The position numbers were made by a program, and so were the translations under genes. 64,000 nucleotides of DNA, taken from Nemertoderma westbladi (lineage: Eukaryota > Xenacoelomorpha > Nemertodermatida > Nemertodermatidae). Positions within the stretch are counted from its first letter, which is position 1, and every line of letters begins with the position of its first letter. The stretch spans positions 1 through 64,000 of the forward strand of contig JAUCBJ010000054.1 in NCBI GenBank assembly GCA_032718475.1, in the 5' to 3' direction. Of the stretch, positions 1 through 12,266 are shown piece after piece. The notes beneath the pieces are model-generated. The model saw only the letters and a list, made by a program, of their open reading frames with translations. It was not told where the DNA came from and searched no databases.

Positions 1-714
1 AAGCGCGAACAGTAGAGATGATTACTGTGCTAACGGTACTGTAGATTAACCAGATGTTGTATTTAATGTGTCAGAGTGTCCAAAGAAAGGGCCCTTAAGT
101 TCAAATACCAAATTGGGATATTTATGATAATTTTTGACCATGTTAAGACGAAATTTATTTAGAAGATCCGTGATATATGCGAATTTACAAAGCGGCGTAA
201 ATCGATGTTTTAAAGTTCAGCAAATCTAAAATCGAAGCTGGTATGCATGTCAACATTTCAGTACAGGATTTAAATTTCAAATTGGTTTCATGAACTTTCA
301 TTCAAAGATCTCTATTTTGGCATGTTCTAGGTTTTTTTCGGAGGCAATTCAACTGAACTAATTATAATACTACCAGGGATCAGGGAAACGAAAGTACTAC
401 TTTTCACTGGGTCCAAATGGGTGGTGCCAGCACCAAAATTTAAACTTTTCGATTTCTTGGAATTTTATTAATTAGTATTAATTGCATTTTTATAGCTTTT
501 CTGTGGTAAAACACAAACAGACCAATGTAACTACTAATTTTCACTATCAACAACCAAGTGATTATAATCAACAGCAAAATATAAATCCACTAGAAACATG
601 TAAAATATATTAAACAAATAATCTTACAAAATAGACTGTTAATCCGCTCAGCACAGAATACAGCGATATAATAATACACAGCAAACCGTATCACCCCATC
701 CCAGCATACAAAGT
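1..714. other. AT-rich intergenic DNA, no gene seen
   Basis: No long reading frame, RNA gene or clear repeat was recognised here. It leads into a small dispersed-repeat copy starting near 715. Confidence 0.5.
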
Positions 715-945
715 GAATGTGCAAATTACACAGTGCGGGAAACTTGACGCAAATAACATCTCAGTGAATTAATATATCGCCTCAATGTTAAATTATGAAC
801 TAAGGGAAATGAACAGGTTACAGAAACAGTGGCATGTTATTCTCACCAAAACAATAAACGAAAGTCAATAGAACAGGTTACAGTTTTAATTTGAGAGTAA
901 ACATATGTTATTTGGGTCGATTTTCAAAAGGAGAGGGATGAAGTT
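715..945 (+). repeat. Copy of a dispersed repeat (GACGCAAATAAC family)
   Basis: The stretch holds the block with AACAATAAACGAAAG, ATAGAACAGGTTACAG and GAGAGTAAACATATG that reappears at 36051-36210 (plus) and, reverse-complemented, at 32248-32402. Near 730 a reverse copy of the GACGCAAATAAC end lies head-to-head with the forward end near 915, so this copy may be bounded by inverted ends. No coding capacity is visible. Confidence 0.55.
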
Positions 946-975
946 GACTGCATCGATAATATATTACTGATTTAA

Positions 976-1280
976 ATAATGTTTCGAAACTGCATTATTT
1001 TGCTAAATATTATAGGTTGATTTAAAACATATGTATGTTGAATTATTTTGCTTGATATTATTGCTTGTTTTAAATAAAACAGCAAGTATACTGAAGAGTG
1101 CACTACTGCATACAGTAAGTGTGAAGTGAAGCCTCAAGAGATCAGCTGGTTACCAGCTGATCTATTTAAAACAAGCTATAATTTAATTATTGGTTGAAAT
1201 AATTCAACAGACATGTTTTAAATCAACCTATACAATAGAGTAATATTAAACAAAATAATGCAGTTTTTAAACATTATTAA
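976..1280. repeat. Fold-back (inverted-repeat) element with central palindrome
   Basis: Left-arm blocks such as TAGGTTGATTTAAAACAT and ACTGCATTATTTTG near 990-1035 recur as reverse complements near 1210-1265. The loop contains an almost perfect palindrome at 1139-1163 with 12-bp arms AGATCAGCTGGT/ACCAGCTGATCT around one base. No reading frame is inside. The form is that of a non-autonomous fold-back or MITE-type element; no target-site duplication was confirmed. Confidence 0.6.
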
Positions 1281-1859
1281 TGTGATTCTAATATTAATAT
1301 CAAGCGAAATTATTAAGTTGAAAAACGTTATTGAAAACGACCAATAATATCAATCGAAATATTTCAGCATGGCAAAAATAATTTAAAACGATCAATAATA
1401 TCACTCGTATTAAATAATTGAATATTGATACTGTATAAAATGTATGTCATAGTGGCGGGGCTTTATTAATTATAGATCAAACATCACAAACATCAAGTAT
1501 TATTAATAAAACTAAAATTTTAATTACCTTTGTAATATTCAGTATTAGAGTAAGTGAATTCATAACTACATAATTATAGCTTCATTAATACGTAATATAA
1601 AGTTGGAATATCGCTATTTTTTGTTGCGAACGACGTAAAGGAAGTGTGTAGATTTATTTGTTGTCCATTAACGTATTTTTCTAGATAAGTTACATTATCA
1701 TTAGGATGTTATGAAATTCTTATTGTTTGTTCTACAATTCGACTCTCAAATTTAACAATAAGGTTCGTTTGTGGCTTGTCATTAATCTACGTCTACTGTA
1801 AGTTATTAATTTATTGTTATAAATTTGACAACAAAACTACTACCACGGTATGTGTTACA

Positions 1860-2110
1860 TTGGTTACATCGTTACAAAAGGTTACTAATTCAATATAGTA
1901 CTTTACTAAGTCATTAAATGTGTTACTAATTTCTTACAACGGATTACTAAATTTGTTACCATGGAAAACTAATTCGGTAAACAGTGGCCTACTATTTCTT
2001 GTTACCATGGGTCACAAATTATTACAAATTAGTTACTATGATATACTAATTCGGTATACAGTGCCTACTACTAATTGGTTTCTAGTGGTACTAATTTGTT
2101 ACCTTACTTA
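1860..2110. repeat. Degenerate GTTACTAATT-type repeat
   Basis: Short phrases such as GTTACTAATT, TTGTTACCATGG and TACTAATTCGGTA recur irregularly every 20-40 bp. They look like a decayed tandem repeat. The short open frame across it is not credible as a gene. Confidence 0.4.
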
Positions 2111-2111
2111 A

Positions 2112-3565
2112 TTTCTTACTCTACAACAGACAAACTGTAAATGAGGTATCTGGTCGGAAAAGTTGTGCTAATGTGTGCCTAAAAGCTAATAGTCCTGAAG
2201 AACGTGTTGGAAAATTGAAAGATCACTTCAGCAACTTGCTTGGGCAGCCACCAAACATCGAAGTCAGCCCTACAAGGAAAATATATGACAAGACACTACC
2301 TATAGAAACAGGGGACTTCACACCTGCCGAACTCCAAAGAAGCATTAAAAGCATGTCCAATAATAAAGCGAGTGGATTAGATGAAATCCCTGCAGAGGTA
2401 TTTGTGCTAATCAGACCATTACTGGATGTTTGCAACCGGGTGCTGAACGGGGAAGAGCCACCACCAATTTGGACTAAAAGTCAACTAAAGCCTCTCCCCA
2501 AGAAAGGAGACCTCGGCATACCAACAAACTATCGTGGGATCTGTCTGCTTGTGGTAGCTGCCAAAATATGCAATAAAATGATTCTATATAGAATTATACC
2601 TCACATAGAGAAACTACTGCGTAAGAGCCAAAACGGATTTCGACCAAGTAGATCAACAATAGCTCGGATACTTGCAACGGAGACTAATTGAGGGAATAAA
2701 GTCAAAGAATCTCCCCGCAGTCCTGACATTTGTGGACTTCTATCAAGACCGAATTCATGACTTTTAATGTTGATGGAAACTCGACAATAATTGATAATAA
2801 TCAACTAAGAAAGGTTGACGACTTCCAGTACCTCGGGTCATGGATAGAGAGTAGCAAAAAAGACATAGAGCATAGAGGTTAGGAAAGCAAAGGCATGTGT
2901 AGCTCTATCAAAAATGGATACCATCTGAAAATCAGACCTCTCCGGGCCCCTGAAGACTAAGTTCTTTTGAACCGCAGTGGAAGTGTACTTTTATATGGGG
3001 GTGAGACCTGGATACTGACGAAATCACTTGAATAACGAACTGATGGTTGCTACTCAAGACTACTAAGGGTAGCCCTAATCATCAGCTGGAGACAACACAT
3101 GACAAACGCCGAGCTTTATACTACTACTACTATAATCAGCCTGCTGCATTGCAACTGCACACTGAGTTGTTATGTCAGCTTAACAAAAACATTTTGTCAC
3201 CACCATGCAGGCTTTATGCTATAATACCACCTGTATCAATCACCCTCAGGAAATGGAGATTAAGATTCAGTGGGAACTGTTGGAGAAGTAAACATTAGGT
3301 CATTCCAGATCTACTTTTCTGGCAACCAACAGAAGGAAAACTTATCCATGGACTAGACAACTGTCTAAAACATATATAGACCAAGTTGAAAGCTGGACTG
3401 GAAAGCCAAACTGGACTTGAGAGAAAATAAATTGTGATAATTATGGAGAATCAAGAAGCTGGGAAGGATCTCATTTCCACTGTTCGAGTTTACTTCACCT
3501 AGTAGTAGTAGTAGTACACTATAATAATGTATTTGGCAAATATACATAAATAAAATGATCATATA
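2112..3565 (+). pseudogene. RTE-type LINE relic (reverse transcriptase and C-terminal region)
   Basis: The frame at 2173-2691 reads reverse-transcriptase motifs of the RTE clade: NNKASGLDEIPAEVF, LPKKGDLGIPTNYRGIC and KSQNGFRPSRST. Downstream, in shifting frames, are VDDFQYLGSWIESS (about 2815-2850), LLYGGETWILT (about 2990-3015) and RKWRLRFSGNCWR (3255-3290), which are the thumb and C-terminal motifs of the same protein in order. The YxDD region and the endonuclease are missing, and stops and frameshifts are frequent, so this is a dead, 5'-truncated copy. Family assignment rests on motif recognition. Confidence 0.8.
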
Positions 3566-4450
3566 ACCTTAGTGATTAATCAATAGCCTTTTATAGTCAG
3601 CCCATAAGATATGTTAATCTTAGAAGTTCCAATATAAGTTGTCTCTGCATTGTCAAGGATGACAGTGCATAGCGTACATCACAGGGAGAAAGACAACACA
3701 ATCCAACACATAAGAAGGATACACAGCACCAGATCTCACTAACAACAGTGATAGCCAAGCTATGAACAGCGAAAGTTCTACAGCTGCGCAGAAAAGTCAA
3801 TTCTTCTGAGTTACTCAACTGGGATGATTTTCAGATCCTAGAGAGCTGGAGATCCTAAAGAGGAACATGGAACGCCAGATATAACAATAATAATAAAGGG
3901 CACAGTTTTTGGGGAGTGAACAAAGGATTGCCAATCCATTAGTGAATTTGTATATATATCCTGGATTGGGTCTCCTAAAGTTAGGAGTCAGCATGATACA
4001 GGAGGTCAAAATAAAGATTAATTCTTGGAAAACATCAGCAGGTGGCAATATAATGTATTCACCAACATGGAATGAATGATGTACTATAGATTGGGCTTGT
4101 AGGAGTTGGATGCTTGATATGGGTGGGATGAAATAGAGGAATCAATCACTGTATCACTTAATGTTATCTTTGTTATAATTAACTTATTAGTACCATTCAT
4201 AACACTATAAATAAATCTAAAATGTCCTGTGTATTTCTTGCTCAATGTCATTGAATCAACTTAATATATAATTTAAATAACTTAGATTATATCCTACCTG
4301 GTAATGGTAAATGGTAGTGATGACAATTTCTAGATATAATGACTTGTACAAATTTTAGTATATATATATCTCTGAACACAAAATACATATGTATATATAT
4401 CGATATAACAACTAAATAACTGGGTGATAATGATATTGTTAAGGAATTAA
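3566..4450. other. Intergenic DNA downstream of cystinosin copy 1
   Basis: No conserved frame seen. It contains the 3' flank of the minus-strand gene ending at 4451 and short TA-rich runs near 4360-4410. Confidence 0.4.
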
Positions 4451-5743
4451 TTAAGCACTAATGTGATTTGTAGATGATGCAGTACCATACTTTGCTTTGG
4501 GTTTTGGTGAGCTAGGGTAGTCTAGAGGGCTAGAGAGCAACCCTTCAGATTCCTTGGGACTATCTGGAATGGGTTGGTAATCAGGTAGAGGGTTGCCACG
4601 ATAAAGAATAAAAGTCTGTACACACATTATAAAGTCATAGAAGAGTGCAATGATGGGCATAAAAAATTTAGCGGCATCACCAGTTATAGATGCCCAATCA
4701 TTTGCATTGTATGCGAGGACAAGTGACTGAATGGTGAAACAGAAGCCGCCAATGATGTCTAGGAAGAGCAATCCAAGAGAGTAGCCAGTGGTGGACTTAG
4801 TGCGATAGTTTGTGATCACCTGCGGAGCATACTTCGTGAGATTGACTGCGACTTTAATATATGATATAAGAGTAATAGCGAACAGCCAAGTAACAGCAGT
4901 TGTGGTGGCAGCAAGGAGACAGCTGATGAGGGTATAGACAAGGAAGCCAGCTAGCAGAGTCATAGCAAACACAGAGAGCCGCTGACCTCTACTGTCATAT
5001 CGCCAGCATTGGTAGACGAGGACAGCCATAATCCAGATGGAGTGGATTGAGAAAACAACATCATTTATCTGAACAGGGTTGACTCCATTCGGATCCTCAT
5101 CAGAGTAGAGCTGTTGTATTAAGGGCCACCACCACATAGAGAGGTTGTAGAGTGCATAAGCGAGGTATCCTGCAACATCTAAGGCTACTCCATCCCAATT
5201 GAAACCAAAGGTAGACTGACGGCGATAGTTCTGAAAGGCTTGGGGGTAGAACTCGATGCCCCAGGTAATGAAGGCACCCCATCCTGCTACATCCCCAATT
5301 GTATGAAGCCACATAGCACGCACCACTGTAACGTGAATGCGACTGTCATTCAAACTAATTGCATTAAATTCCTCGCTACTAGAACTTAAATTGAGCACCG
5401 TTTTACCTGGGGTGTGTGTCCAAACAGTAATGGAATGGGAAGTCACATCATCAGCCTCTATTGTCAATGTTGGTGTTACCGTTGCAACCGCTGATTCTGA
5501 GGATGCAAATAGAAGCTCTGCGTCATCCTCCAGAGGAGTCATTGTTCTTATGGATATGTTATTGTGAGTCGCGACTGCGACATACATAACTGAGTCACCG
5601 CTCGGAATTACTTCCAAATCTACAGTTCTATTAGTCCATATAGTATCCCAAATGAAGGGTTGGGTGGAGGTGGCCAATATTGCAGATCCGGATGCCCAAT
5701 AAGGAAGACAGTGTATTATTGATATAATTAATAAAATCTTCAT
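4451..5743 (-). CDS. CTNS: Cystinosin-like lysosomal cystine/H+ symporter, copy 1 (intronless)
   Basis: The predicted protein has 430 aa (human cystinosin has 367). A signal peptide (about 1-20) leads into a luminal N-terminal domain rich in N-glycosylation sequons (for example NRT at 38 and NLS at 118), followed by a seven-helix PQ-loop domain. The two PQ motifs are FYPQ (165-168) and YAPQ (305-308), each followed by an N-[WY]-[RK]-x-KS-like segment. NDVVFS (D228) and FLDIIGG (D329) match the conserved aspartates that couple protons in this family. The tail carries YQPI (389-392), in the place of the lysosomal GYDQL signal, and an acidic dileucine ESEGLL (398-403). Cystinosins export cystine from lysosomes with protons. 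The start is a clear ATG followed by the signal peptide. The whole gene is a single frame, which is unusual because animal CTNS genes are multi-exonic. It is about 95% identical to copy 2 by eye. Confidence 0.92.
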   Translation of the reverse strand: MKILLIISIIHCLPYWASGSAILATSTQPFIWDTIWTNRTVDLEVIPSGDSVMYVAVATHNNISIRTMTPLEDDAELLFASSESAVATVTPTLTIEADDVTSHSITVWTHTPGKTVLNLSSSSEEFNAISLNDSRIHVTVVRAMWLHTIGDVAGWGAFITWGIEFYPQAFQNYRRQSTFGFNWDGVALDVAGYLAYALYNLSMWWWPLIQQLYSDEDPNGVNPVQINDVVFSIHSIWIMAVLVYQCWRYDSRGQRLSVFAMTLLAGFLVYTLISCLLAATTTAVTWLFAITLISYIKVAVNLTKYAPQVITNYRTKSTTGYSLGLLFLDIIGGFCFTIQSLVLAYNANDWASITGDAAKFFMPIIALFYDFIMCVQTFILYRGNPLPDYQPIPDSPKESEGLLSSPLDYPSSPKPKAKYGTASSTNHISA

Positions 5744-6460
5744 TTTTAAGGTGTGGTCAATATCGTTACTGCTGGTAAACTAGCTATGTTGAAGCAGCAT
5801 TGGATCACATAATTAGCAAAACAACAGAAATCAATAATAATTAAAAACAATTAATTAAGTTATGGTAAATTAACACAATGTTCACTATATTAAAGTCCTA
5901 TGTAACAGCTACAAAGTAATAAAGAGAAAAAATTACAATCTTTTAAATTAACTACTGTAAAGTACTAAACCCACATCAAGAATCACGATGGCTTACACTT
6001 CACCATTTGTATCCAATTTAAATATGTATGTTTGTTTTAATATTTATTGAGGGTTGACGGGTAACTATTGATTTCCCACCAGTGACTTTTAGATCTCTTA
6101 ATTCTGCACTTATCATATTATTTCCACCACAACAAAATATTCTTAAATATAATCGTATATGAAACAATAATCATAAAACTGATAAAAAATAAATCATACC
6201 AAAGCATATATATATTAACAATGAGCTCTAGAAAATATTAACTTATTGTGAGGTGGAAAAATATATTTACTTAATGTTACTGCGAGAAGCAAAAATATAA
6301 ACATTTACTAGGAAATATATACTAGTAGTAATAATAGTTCTGGGAATGCATCCAAGAGCAAGTCCAGTATTAAATAAATTTAATATATTATTAGGATTTA
6401 ATATTAATCAAAACTGGAAAAGCAATCAACCAAACCAATGGCTCCTCACGATTATCAGTT
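5744..6460. other. AT-rich spacer upstream of cystinosin copy 1
   Basis: This is the 5' flank of the minus-strand gene. It is AT-rich with no reading frame or repeat I can name. A core promoter cannot be placed with confidence. Confidence 0.4.
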
Positions 6461-6469
6461 CATTGGAGC

Positions 6470-7225
6470 AGGCTGCTTCAAGTGTTGTTCTTTTTTTTAA
6501 CACCAAGAAGACCAAAATTTTTTGACACTAACTTCGACAGTCCTCAGGAATTGCATGATCATATAAGGATAAGCTCCAATGAGTGTGATTGAGTATGTGG
6601 ATAACTTCTGCTGTTTGGGTCCATGGATCCATTCCGGAATTCAGATACAGACCTTTGGTTAAGTAGAAGACGAAGCCATAGGTAGCATTGAATAGTCTAT
6701 CAGGATTACGATTTCCAATAGAATACGATGAAAAATCAAGGTTTAATTATTTAGGGCAGCAGTAGAATCATTACTCCTATTTGGGAGTCCATGCTGGGGT
6801 CTAACTGCCGATAATGCCAAATATCTTGATGCCACTTATACAAGAATGCAAAGCCAGTTTCATTATGTCAAAGTATAATCAGACCTAATACATCTCCTAC
6901 CAGATCCTATACAGCTGTGAGCTGTGCCCCATTGGTCTCCTCAAGCATGACACTTGATCAGAGCCACTTCCACTTTGCAGGACATTACTTTCGCTGCGAG
7001 GAACAGCCAATACACGATTTTGTGCTTTTGCAGCCTCATAGATAGAATAAGCACTGTGGACATGAACCGCCACTATTACATTATCATATCATTTACTTTA
7101 TCGATTCACTTCTTAAAGGACACTGACTGTGACGATAAGGATAATCTCTTGGAAGTCATGGGTGATACGGAGTTGCAGAGGCACAATTTTAAGATTATAT
7201 ACATAATGCGGCTGCAATGAAGCAT
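6470..7225 (+). pseudogene. RTE-type LINE relic (C-terminal half)
   Basis: Scattered, frameshifted motifs match the RTE connection and C-terminal region: LNTKKTK (about 6500), FCCLGPWIHS-like (about 6610-6640), LFRAAVES (about 6750-6770), LDATYTRMQ (about 6830-6850) and HFHFAGHYFRCEEQ-like (about 6965-7010). The last block is clearly homologous to 22465-22680, so both derive from the same LINE family. No intact domain remains. The relic lies between the two near-identical cystinosin copies. Confidence 0.7.
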
Positions 7226-7640
7226 TCAATTATAGTAGCATAATAATACAATAGTTATAATCACGAAGGGAGACAGTTAGAGAACAAGTAATGAATCCTA
7301 GCAGGAGACTGAAGGTTGTTGCCATATTAAATTGTATAAAATTTAATTATTATCAAAAGCCACTGGGTTATGAGCTAGTGGCACCCCTGATAACAAATAA
7401 TACAGTTTCAAATGCATTGGTAATTAATCATCCTGCAGCAGGGCCCAACTCTACTGCTTTATATAATAGACTTCACAAATCACAGGCTTATAAAAAGTGC
7501 AAGCATATGAACAATTTGTTTTGAGGGATATAATCATAATCGTACACAGCGATAGTAGTTTTCCAAATAATGGTTGATAAATGCTGTTCATAAGTGTATA
7601 TAATAATGTTATTATAATAATATATATACCGGTATTGTAC

Positions 7641-8948
7641 TTAAGCAGTAACTGAATTAGTTGATGAAATGGAACCATAATTGTTTAAAATTTGTTTTAC
7701 TTTAGGCGCTGGAGAATTTGAGTAATCCAGAGGACTTCTGAGTGACTCTACAGAAACTGTGAGACTATCTGGAATGGGTTGGTAATCAGGCAGAGGGTTG
7801 CCACGATAAAGTATAAAGGTCTGTACACACATTATAAAGTCGTAGATGAGTGCAATGATGGGCATTAAAAACTTAGCAGCATCACCAGTTATAGATGCCC
7901 AATCACTTGCATTGTATGCGAGGACAAGTGACTGAATGGTGAAACAGAAGCCGCCAATGATATCTAGGAAGAGCAATCCCAGAGAGTAGCCAGTGGTGGA
8001 CTTGCTGCGATAATTGGTGATAACCTGGGGAGCGAATTTGGTGAGGTTGACTGCGACTTTAATATATGATATAAGAGTAATAGCGAACAGCCAAGTGACA
8101 GCGGTTGTGGTGGCAGCGAGGAGACAGCTGATGATGGTATAGACAAGGAAGCCAGCTAGCAGAGTCATAGCAAACACAGAGAGCCGCTGACCTCTACTGT
8201 CATATCGCCAGCATTGGTAGACAAGGACAGCCATAATCCAGATGGAGTGAATTGAGAAAACAACATCATTTATCTGAACAGGGTTGACTCCATTCGGATC
8301 CTCATCAGAGTAGAGCTGTTGCATTAAGGGCCACCACCACATAGATAGGTTGTAGAGTGCATAAGCGAGGTAGCCTGCAACATCTAAGGCTACTCCATCC
8401 CAATTAAAACCAAAGGTAGACTGACGACGATAGTTCTGAAAGGCTTGGGGGTAAAACTCGATGCCCCAGGTAATGAAGGCACCCCATCCTGCTACATCCC
8501 CAATTGTATGAAGCCACATAGCACGCACCACTGTAACATGAATGCGACTGTCATTCAAACTAATTGCATTAAATTCCTCGCTACTAGAACTTAAATTGAG
8601 CACCGTTTTACCTGGGGTGTGTGTCCAAACAGTAATGAAATGGGAAGTCACATCATCAGCCTCTATTGTCAATGTTGGTGTTACCGTTGCAACTGCTGAT
8701 TTTGAGGATGCAAATAGAAGCTCTGCGACATCCTCCAGAGGAGTCGTTGTTCTTATGGATATGTTGTTGTGAGTCGCGACTGCGACATACATAACTGAGT
8801 CACCACTCGGAATTACTTCCAAGTCTACAGTTCTATTAGTCCATATAGTATCCCAAATGAAGGGTTGGGTGGCGGTGGCAAAAATTGCAGACCCGGATGC
8901 CAAATAAGGAAGACAGTGTATTATTGATAGAATTAATAAAATCTTCAT
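7641..8948 (-). CDS. CTNS: Cystinosin-like transporter, copy 2 (intronless)
   Basis: The protein has 435 aa from the ATG at 8948. The frame stays open 7 codons further upstream, but the signal peptide MKILLILSIIHCLPYLASGS aligns with copy 1 only from 8948. PQ-loop motifs, the NDVVFS and FLDIIGG aspartates and the glycosylated luminal domain are the same as in copy 1, with only scattered substitutions. The C-terminal tail keeps DYQPIPDS and then diverges completely (ending NYGSISSTNSVTA), losing the acidic dileucine of copy 1. Tail and flanks differ while the body is near-identical, which points to recent duplication or conversion limited to the coding body. The expected role is lysosomal cystine export; a different sorting route for this copy is inference. 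Confidence 0.92.
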   Translation of the reverse strand: MKILLILSIIHCLPYLASGSAIFATATQPFIWDTIWTNRTVDLEVIPSGDSVMYVAVATHNNISIRTTTPLEDVAELLFASSKSAVATVTPTLTIEADDVTSHFITVWTHTPGKTVLNLSSSSEEFNAISLNDSRIHVTVVRAMWLHTIGDVAGWGAFITWGIEFYPQAFQNYRRQSTFGFNWDGVALDVAGYLAYALYNLSMWWWPLMQQLYSDEDPNGVNPVQINDVVFSIHSIWIMAVLVYQCWRYDSRGQRLSVFAMTLLAGFLVYTIISCLLAATTTAVTWLFAITLISYIKVAVNLTKFAPQVITNYRSKSTTGYSLGLLFLDIIGGFCFTIQSLVLAYNASDWASITGDAAKFLMPIIALIYDFIMCVQTFILYRGNPLPDYQPIPDSLTVSVESLRSPLDYSNSPAPKVKQILNNYGSISSTNSVTA

Positions 8949-11032
8949 ATTGAATCCAATATAACACAAAGGCAGAAAATTGTTGGGTTCAACAACAGTG
9001 AGTTAGTCTAAGCATTTAGTAAGCAGTTAGTCTGAGCTCTATTTATATAATGCTTCTTCTTAGAATAATAATCAAATAGTATTCAGAAGCAGCAGAGATA
9101 TATCTATACAAAATAGAGTTAGGGTTAAACTACAGTTATATTTCGGGGCTTAAGCAAAGTTACTCTTGTAACCTGTGAGGTGAATGTGAGCAATCTGTGA
9201 ATGGAACTCTTATCAATAGGTGGAATATTAGCTGATGAGTACATCAATACAAGTATTTAAATTTTGCTACCGAGAGACTGGCTGATTTTGGGGCACCAAA
9301 CTGCATGAAAAATACAAGTAGCATATTTTTCAAATTCTAGCTGATGAGTACATCATTGCCAGTCAGCTAGTATCGTACAGCGTACAGTAGTGCTAGCCTA
9401 GGCACCAGGAGCAATACTATAGACCGGGTAGACTGGTAGAGCACTTCAATAGAGGAGTAAACGCCTGCCATATCTGTCAGTCTGAACACGTCTACTTATT
9501 GACAGGTAAATCCGTTAGTAAAAATGCAACTGATGCTACTGAAGTTACTGATATATGTAGAAAGGAACAAAACGATAAACGAGAGTTAGTTTTAAGGATA
9601 TCGCATGAGACACAATTCTGCAACTTACTGACTTAATTGATACAGTTGTTGAATTTGATAACTTAATTGGTACATGTAAAACTGTAAAACGTTTCAATAC
9701 AGCAATAAGATCAATAGTCTGATAGTGGCAGGGCAGATACCGGTACCGGTAGCGCGGTAGGGGGTGTCGGTTGTCAGGTTGTAGGTTTAGAATGTTACTG
9801 TAGGACACTGTAGGAGGGTAGGTCTGTCTGTCTGTAGGTGTAGGTATAGAGGTTGAGGTAGGTAGGTCGTAGGTGTAACGGCAGAACGGTACCGGTAACG
9901 TTTACTTCTGTAGGCCTACTTCCTTCTTAACTGCTTAAGAAAGCATTGCCGGATCTGTCTGTTGTACATTCTGACTATCGAATGGAGGAAAGAAATAGCC
10001 TAAGCTGACAGTAGGCCTACTTACATAATTACTTCTGTACTTCAGTCTTCAGTATCGGTCAGCTGTACTTCTGTACTTATCTGTGTTACAAAATTTAGAT
10101 AAAAACAAACAAACCCAGCTGACTTTATGTTACTAAGCAACACACACAAAAAAGGTGGGAAATTTAAAAAGGCGGAATACGTGCCGTCAAAACCAGGAGA
10201 TTAAAAATACAGCACGTTCCTCTTTGTGTCAATGTTTCCCCAATTCTTGCCGATTAGTGGAATAAGATATACATGATATTATTGTTGCTTATCGCCCGCC
10301 ATCTTGAAGCAGTCAACACAGAAACAGAGAAAACCCCTAGTCGATCTTCATGTTTTTAACATGATAATTTTTAACAGGATAATTGGATATCGTCTTTTTC
10401 GTCTTTCAGAACCGCTAACTTTTCTACGAGCATACCTTTTCTACCATTATAAGCCAATGACAGTTCGCCGTAACTTTTGCCCCCTTTTGAATCAGAACCC
10501 CAAAGTCAAAAATTGTGTTGCAAAACACAGTAAATTAGTCCACCTGGCAAAACCCTGGCAGCCCGGAAATAAGATTTAATCCTGGGAAAACATATTACAG
10601 TAAACCACTTTAGGCCTATAATATTTGGCTAGACTTTAAATACGGCAATATTAATTAATACTGTAGTTAAAGGGATGCGGGGGAATAGTGGCATTACCCT
10701 CCTACCTCCCCCTTTTAGGCGTGGAGGTGTTTATTTACACGAGCAACTTCATCGCCAACCGTTCAAATATACATTAATATTGAGTGTCTTGGGCGAAATT
10801 TATTTAATAGGAATTAACAATAAGGTAGCACAATTATTATATACTGAATTAAAAATAAGAAAATCAAACACACAGGTACAGTACCGGTATGTAAATAAAT
10901 AAAATAAACAATCATCAGTTTGTGTGCATAATTAAAAATAAGATCATGTAAAACATACAGATCCCCCCACCCCCATCCATCCACATCCATCCACATCCAA
11001 AAAATATGATCCCTAAATTCAAAAGTGAGGGA
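8949..11032. other. Intergenic region between divergent cystinosin genes, first part
   Basis: No gene is recognised in these 2 kb. GT-rich microsatellite-like text (GTAGGTCTGTCTGTCTGTAG and similar) runs near 9810-9880, TACCGGTA palindromes recur at 9738-9750 and 9888-9895, and a pyrimidine-rich CATCCATCCACATCCA stretch lies near 10970-11000. Confidence 0.4.
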
Positions 11033-11035
11033 TGT

Positions 11036-11332
11036 GGGGCGAGCCACGTAAGTCCAGGTGAGCCTTTAGCATAGGGGTATAATTAGTGGACCCGTCTGTC
11101 GTCGTCGTCGTTGGATATATTTGAACACTAATAAATCGGTACAAATTTTATGAAATTGAACCAAACTTGGAACACACATGTAGTCTATAAAAGATTTAGA
11201 AATTCTACACACCGACAGACTTACAGGGTTGATCTTTAGACTGCTATGTGGCCAATGACTAGGTCCACTATTGTACCTCTATTGTACGCAAACGCTCGTC
11301 TGGACTCACGTGTGGCGAAGGCTTTGGGTACT
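11036..11332 (+). mobile_element. Short TIR element of the GGGGCGAGCC family, copy C
   Basis: The left end GGGGCGAGCCACG is followed by AAGTCCAGGTGAGC and, later, TAGTGGACCCGTC. The right end (11270-11332) carries the reverse complements of these blocks with substitutions. TGT flanks both ends (11033-11035 and 11333-11335), as in the copies at 52186 and 55441. The interior has (GTC)n near 11097-11112 and no coding capacity. It is non-autonomous; the superfamily is not determined. Confidence 0.65.
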
Positions 11333-11691
11333 TGTATAAAAATTCGCGGAATCATATTTTAAAATAAACTTAAAACATGCCACCTCCAATACCATATAGT
11401 GTCTAGTTGGAGATATGTGAATTGTAGGCCTATACTTGACACAATGAACCAGACGCAGCATTCTTTTGCATGTGCCATCCCTAGATTTGATGTAATCAGC
11501 AGTTAGGGCTCAGGTGGTGTCCTGCAATGTCCTGCGAAGCGGAGGCGGCTTAGTTCTAGTGTCAAGCCATAACTTTTATGGGGGACTACATGGTGATACA
11601 GGTTACATGGTAATACAGGCCCTATGCTGTGGGATTGTATAGTATACTTATCGTATAGCAATTAATGTTAATCGTGATTAAAGTGCGAAAA

Positions 11692-11876
11692 TAAATACAA
11701 ATGGTGATTCAGTTTGGGAACTTATTACTTCTGTAATAAACAAAGTTAAAACTACTTTATATATTTCATAATTATTAAAAAAAATACAAATGGTGAATCA
11801 GTTTGGGAAGTTATAACTTTTTGTAATAAATGTTAAAACTACTTTATATATTTCATAATTATTAAAAAAAAATATA
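11692..11876. repeat. Tandem duplication of about 90 bp
   Basis: The unit containing CAAATGGTGATTCAGTTTGG and ACTACTTTATATATTTCATA occurs twice in direct orientation, about 93 bp apart, with a few differences. It lies roughly 400 bp upstream of cystinosin copy 3. Confidence 0.75.
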
Positions 11877-12266
11877 AATGTATAGCAAATAATTCTATAA
11901 ATTTATTAGTAGAAAACTAAAATGTATGTAAACCTTCAATGCAATAATGGAGATTGTTTAATTAATACTTGGCCATATTTGTTTATTGTATTACGTCATC
12001 AGATACGGCGGCGAAGGAATGTGAAGGTTGATGGACATTTATTATTCAGATAAGCCCAGATTGATATTCTTTCAGCTGATGTGGTTATCATTGATTGATC
12101 TGGAATGCTCCTAATTAGTGGATTGTATCTGCCTTATCATAATATATTTGTACTTCACTAAGTCCAATAACCATTCGTCAGAAAGTATTTTTTAAATATA
12201 CTCTTTTTTATTAATTTATTTTTAGTATTGATTATCAGTGATTTTTAAATTTTTTTAAATATAAAT

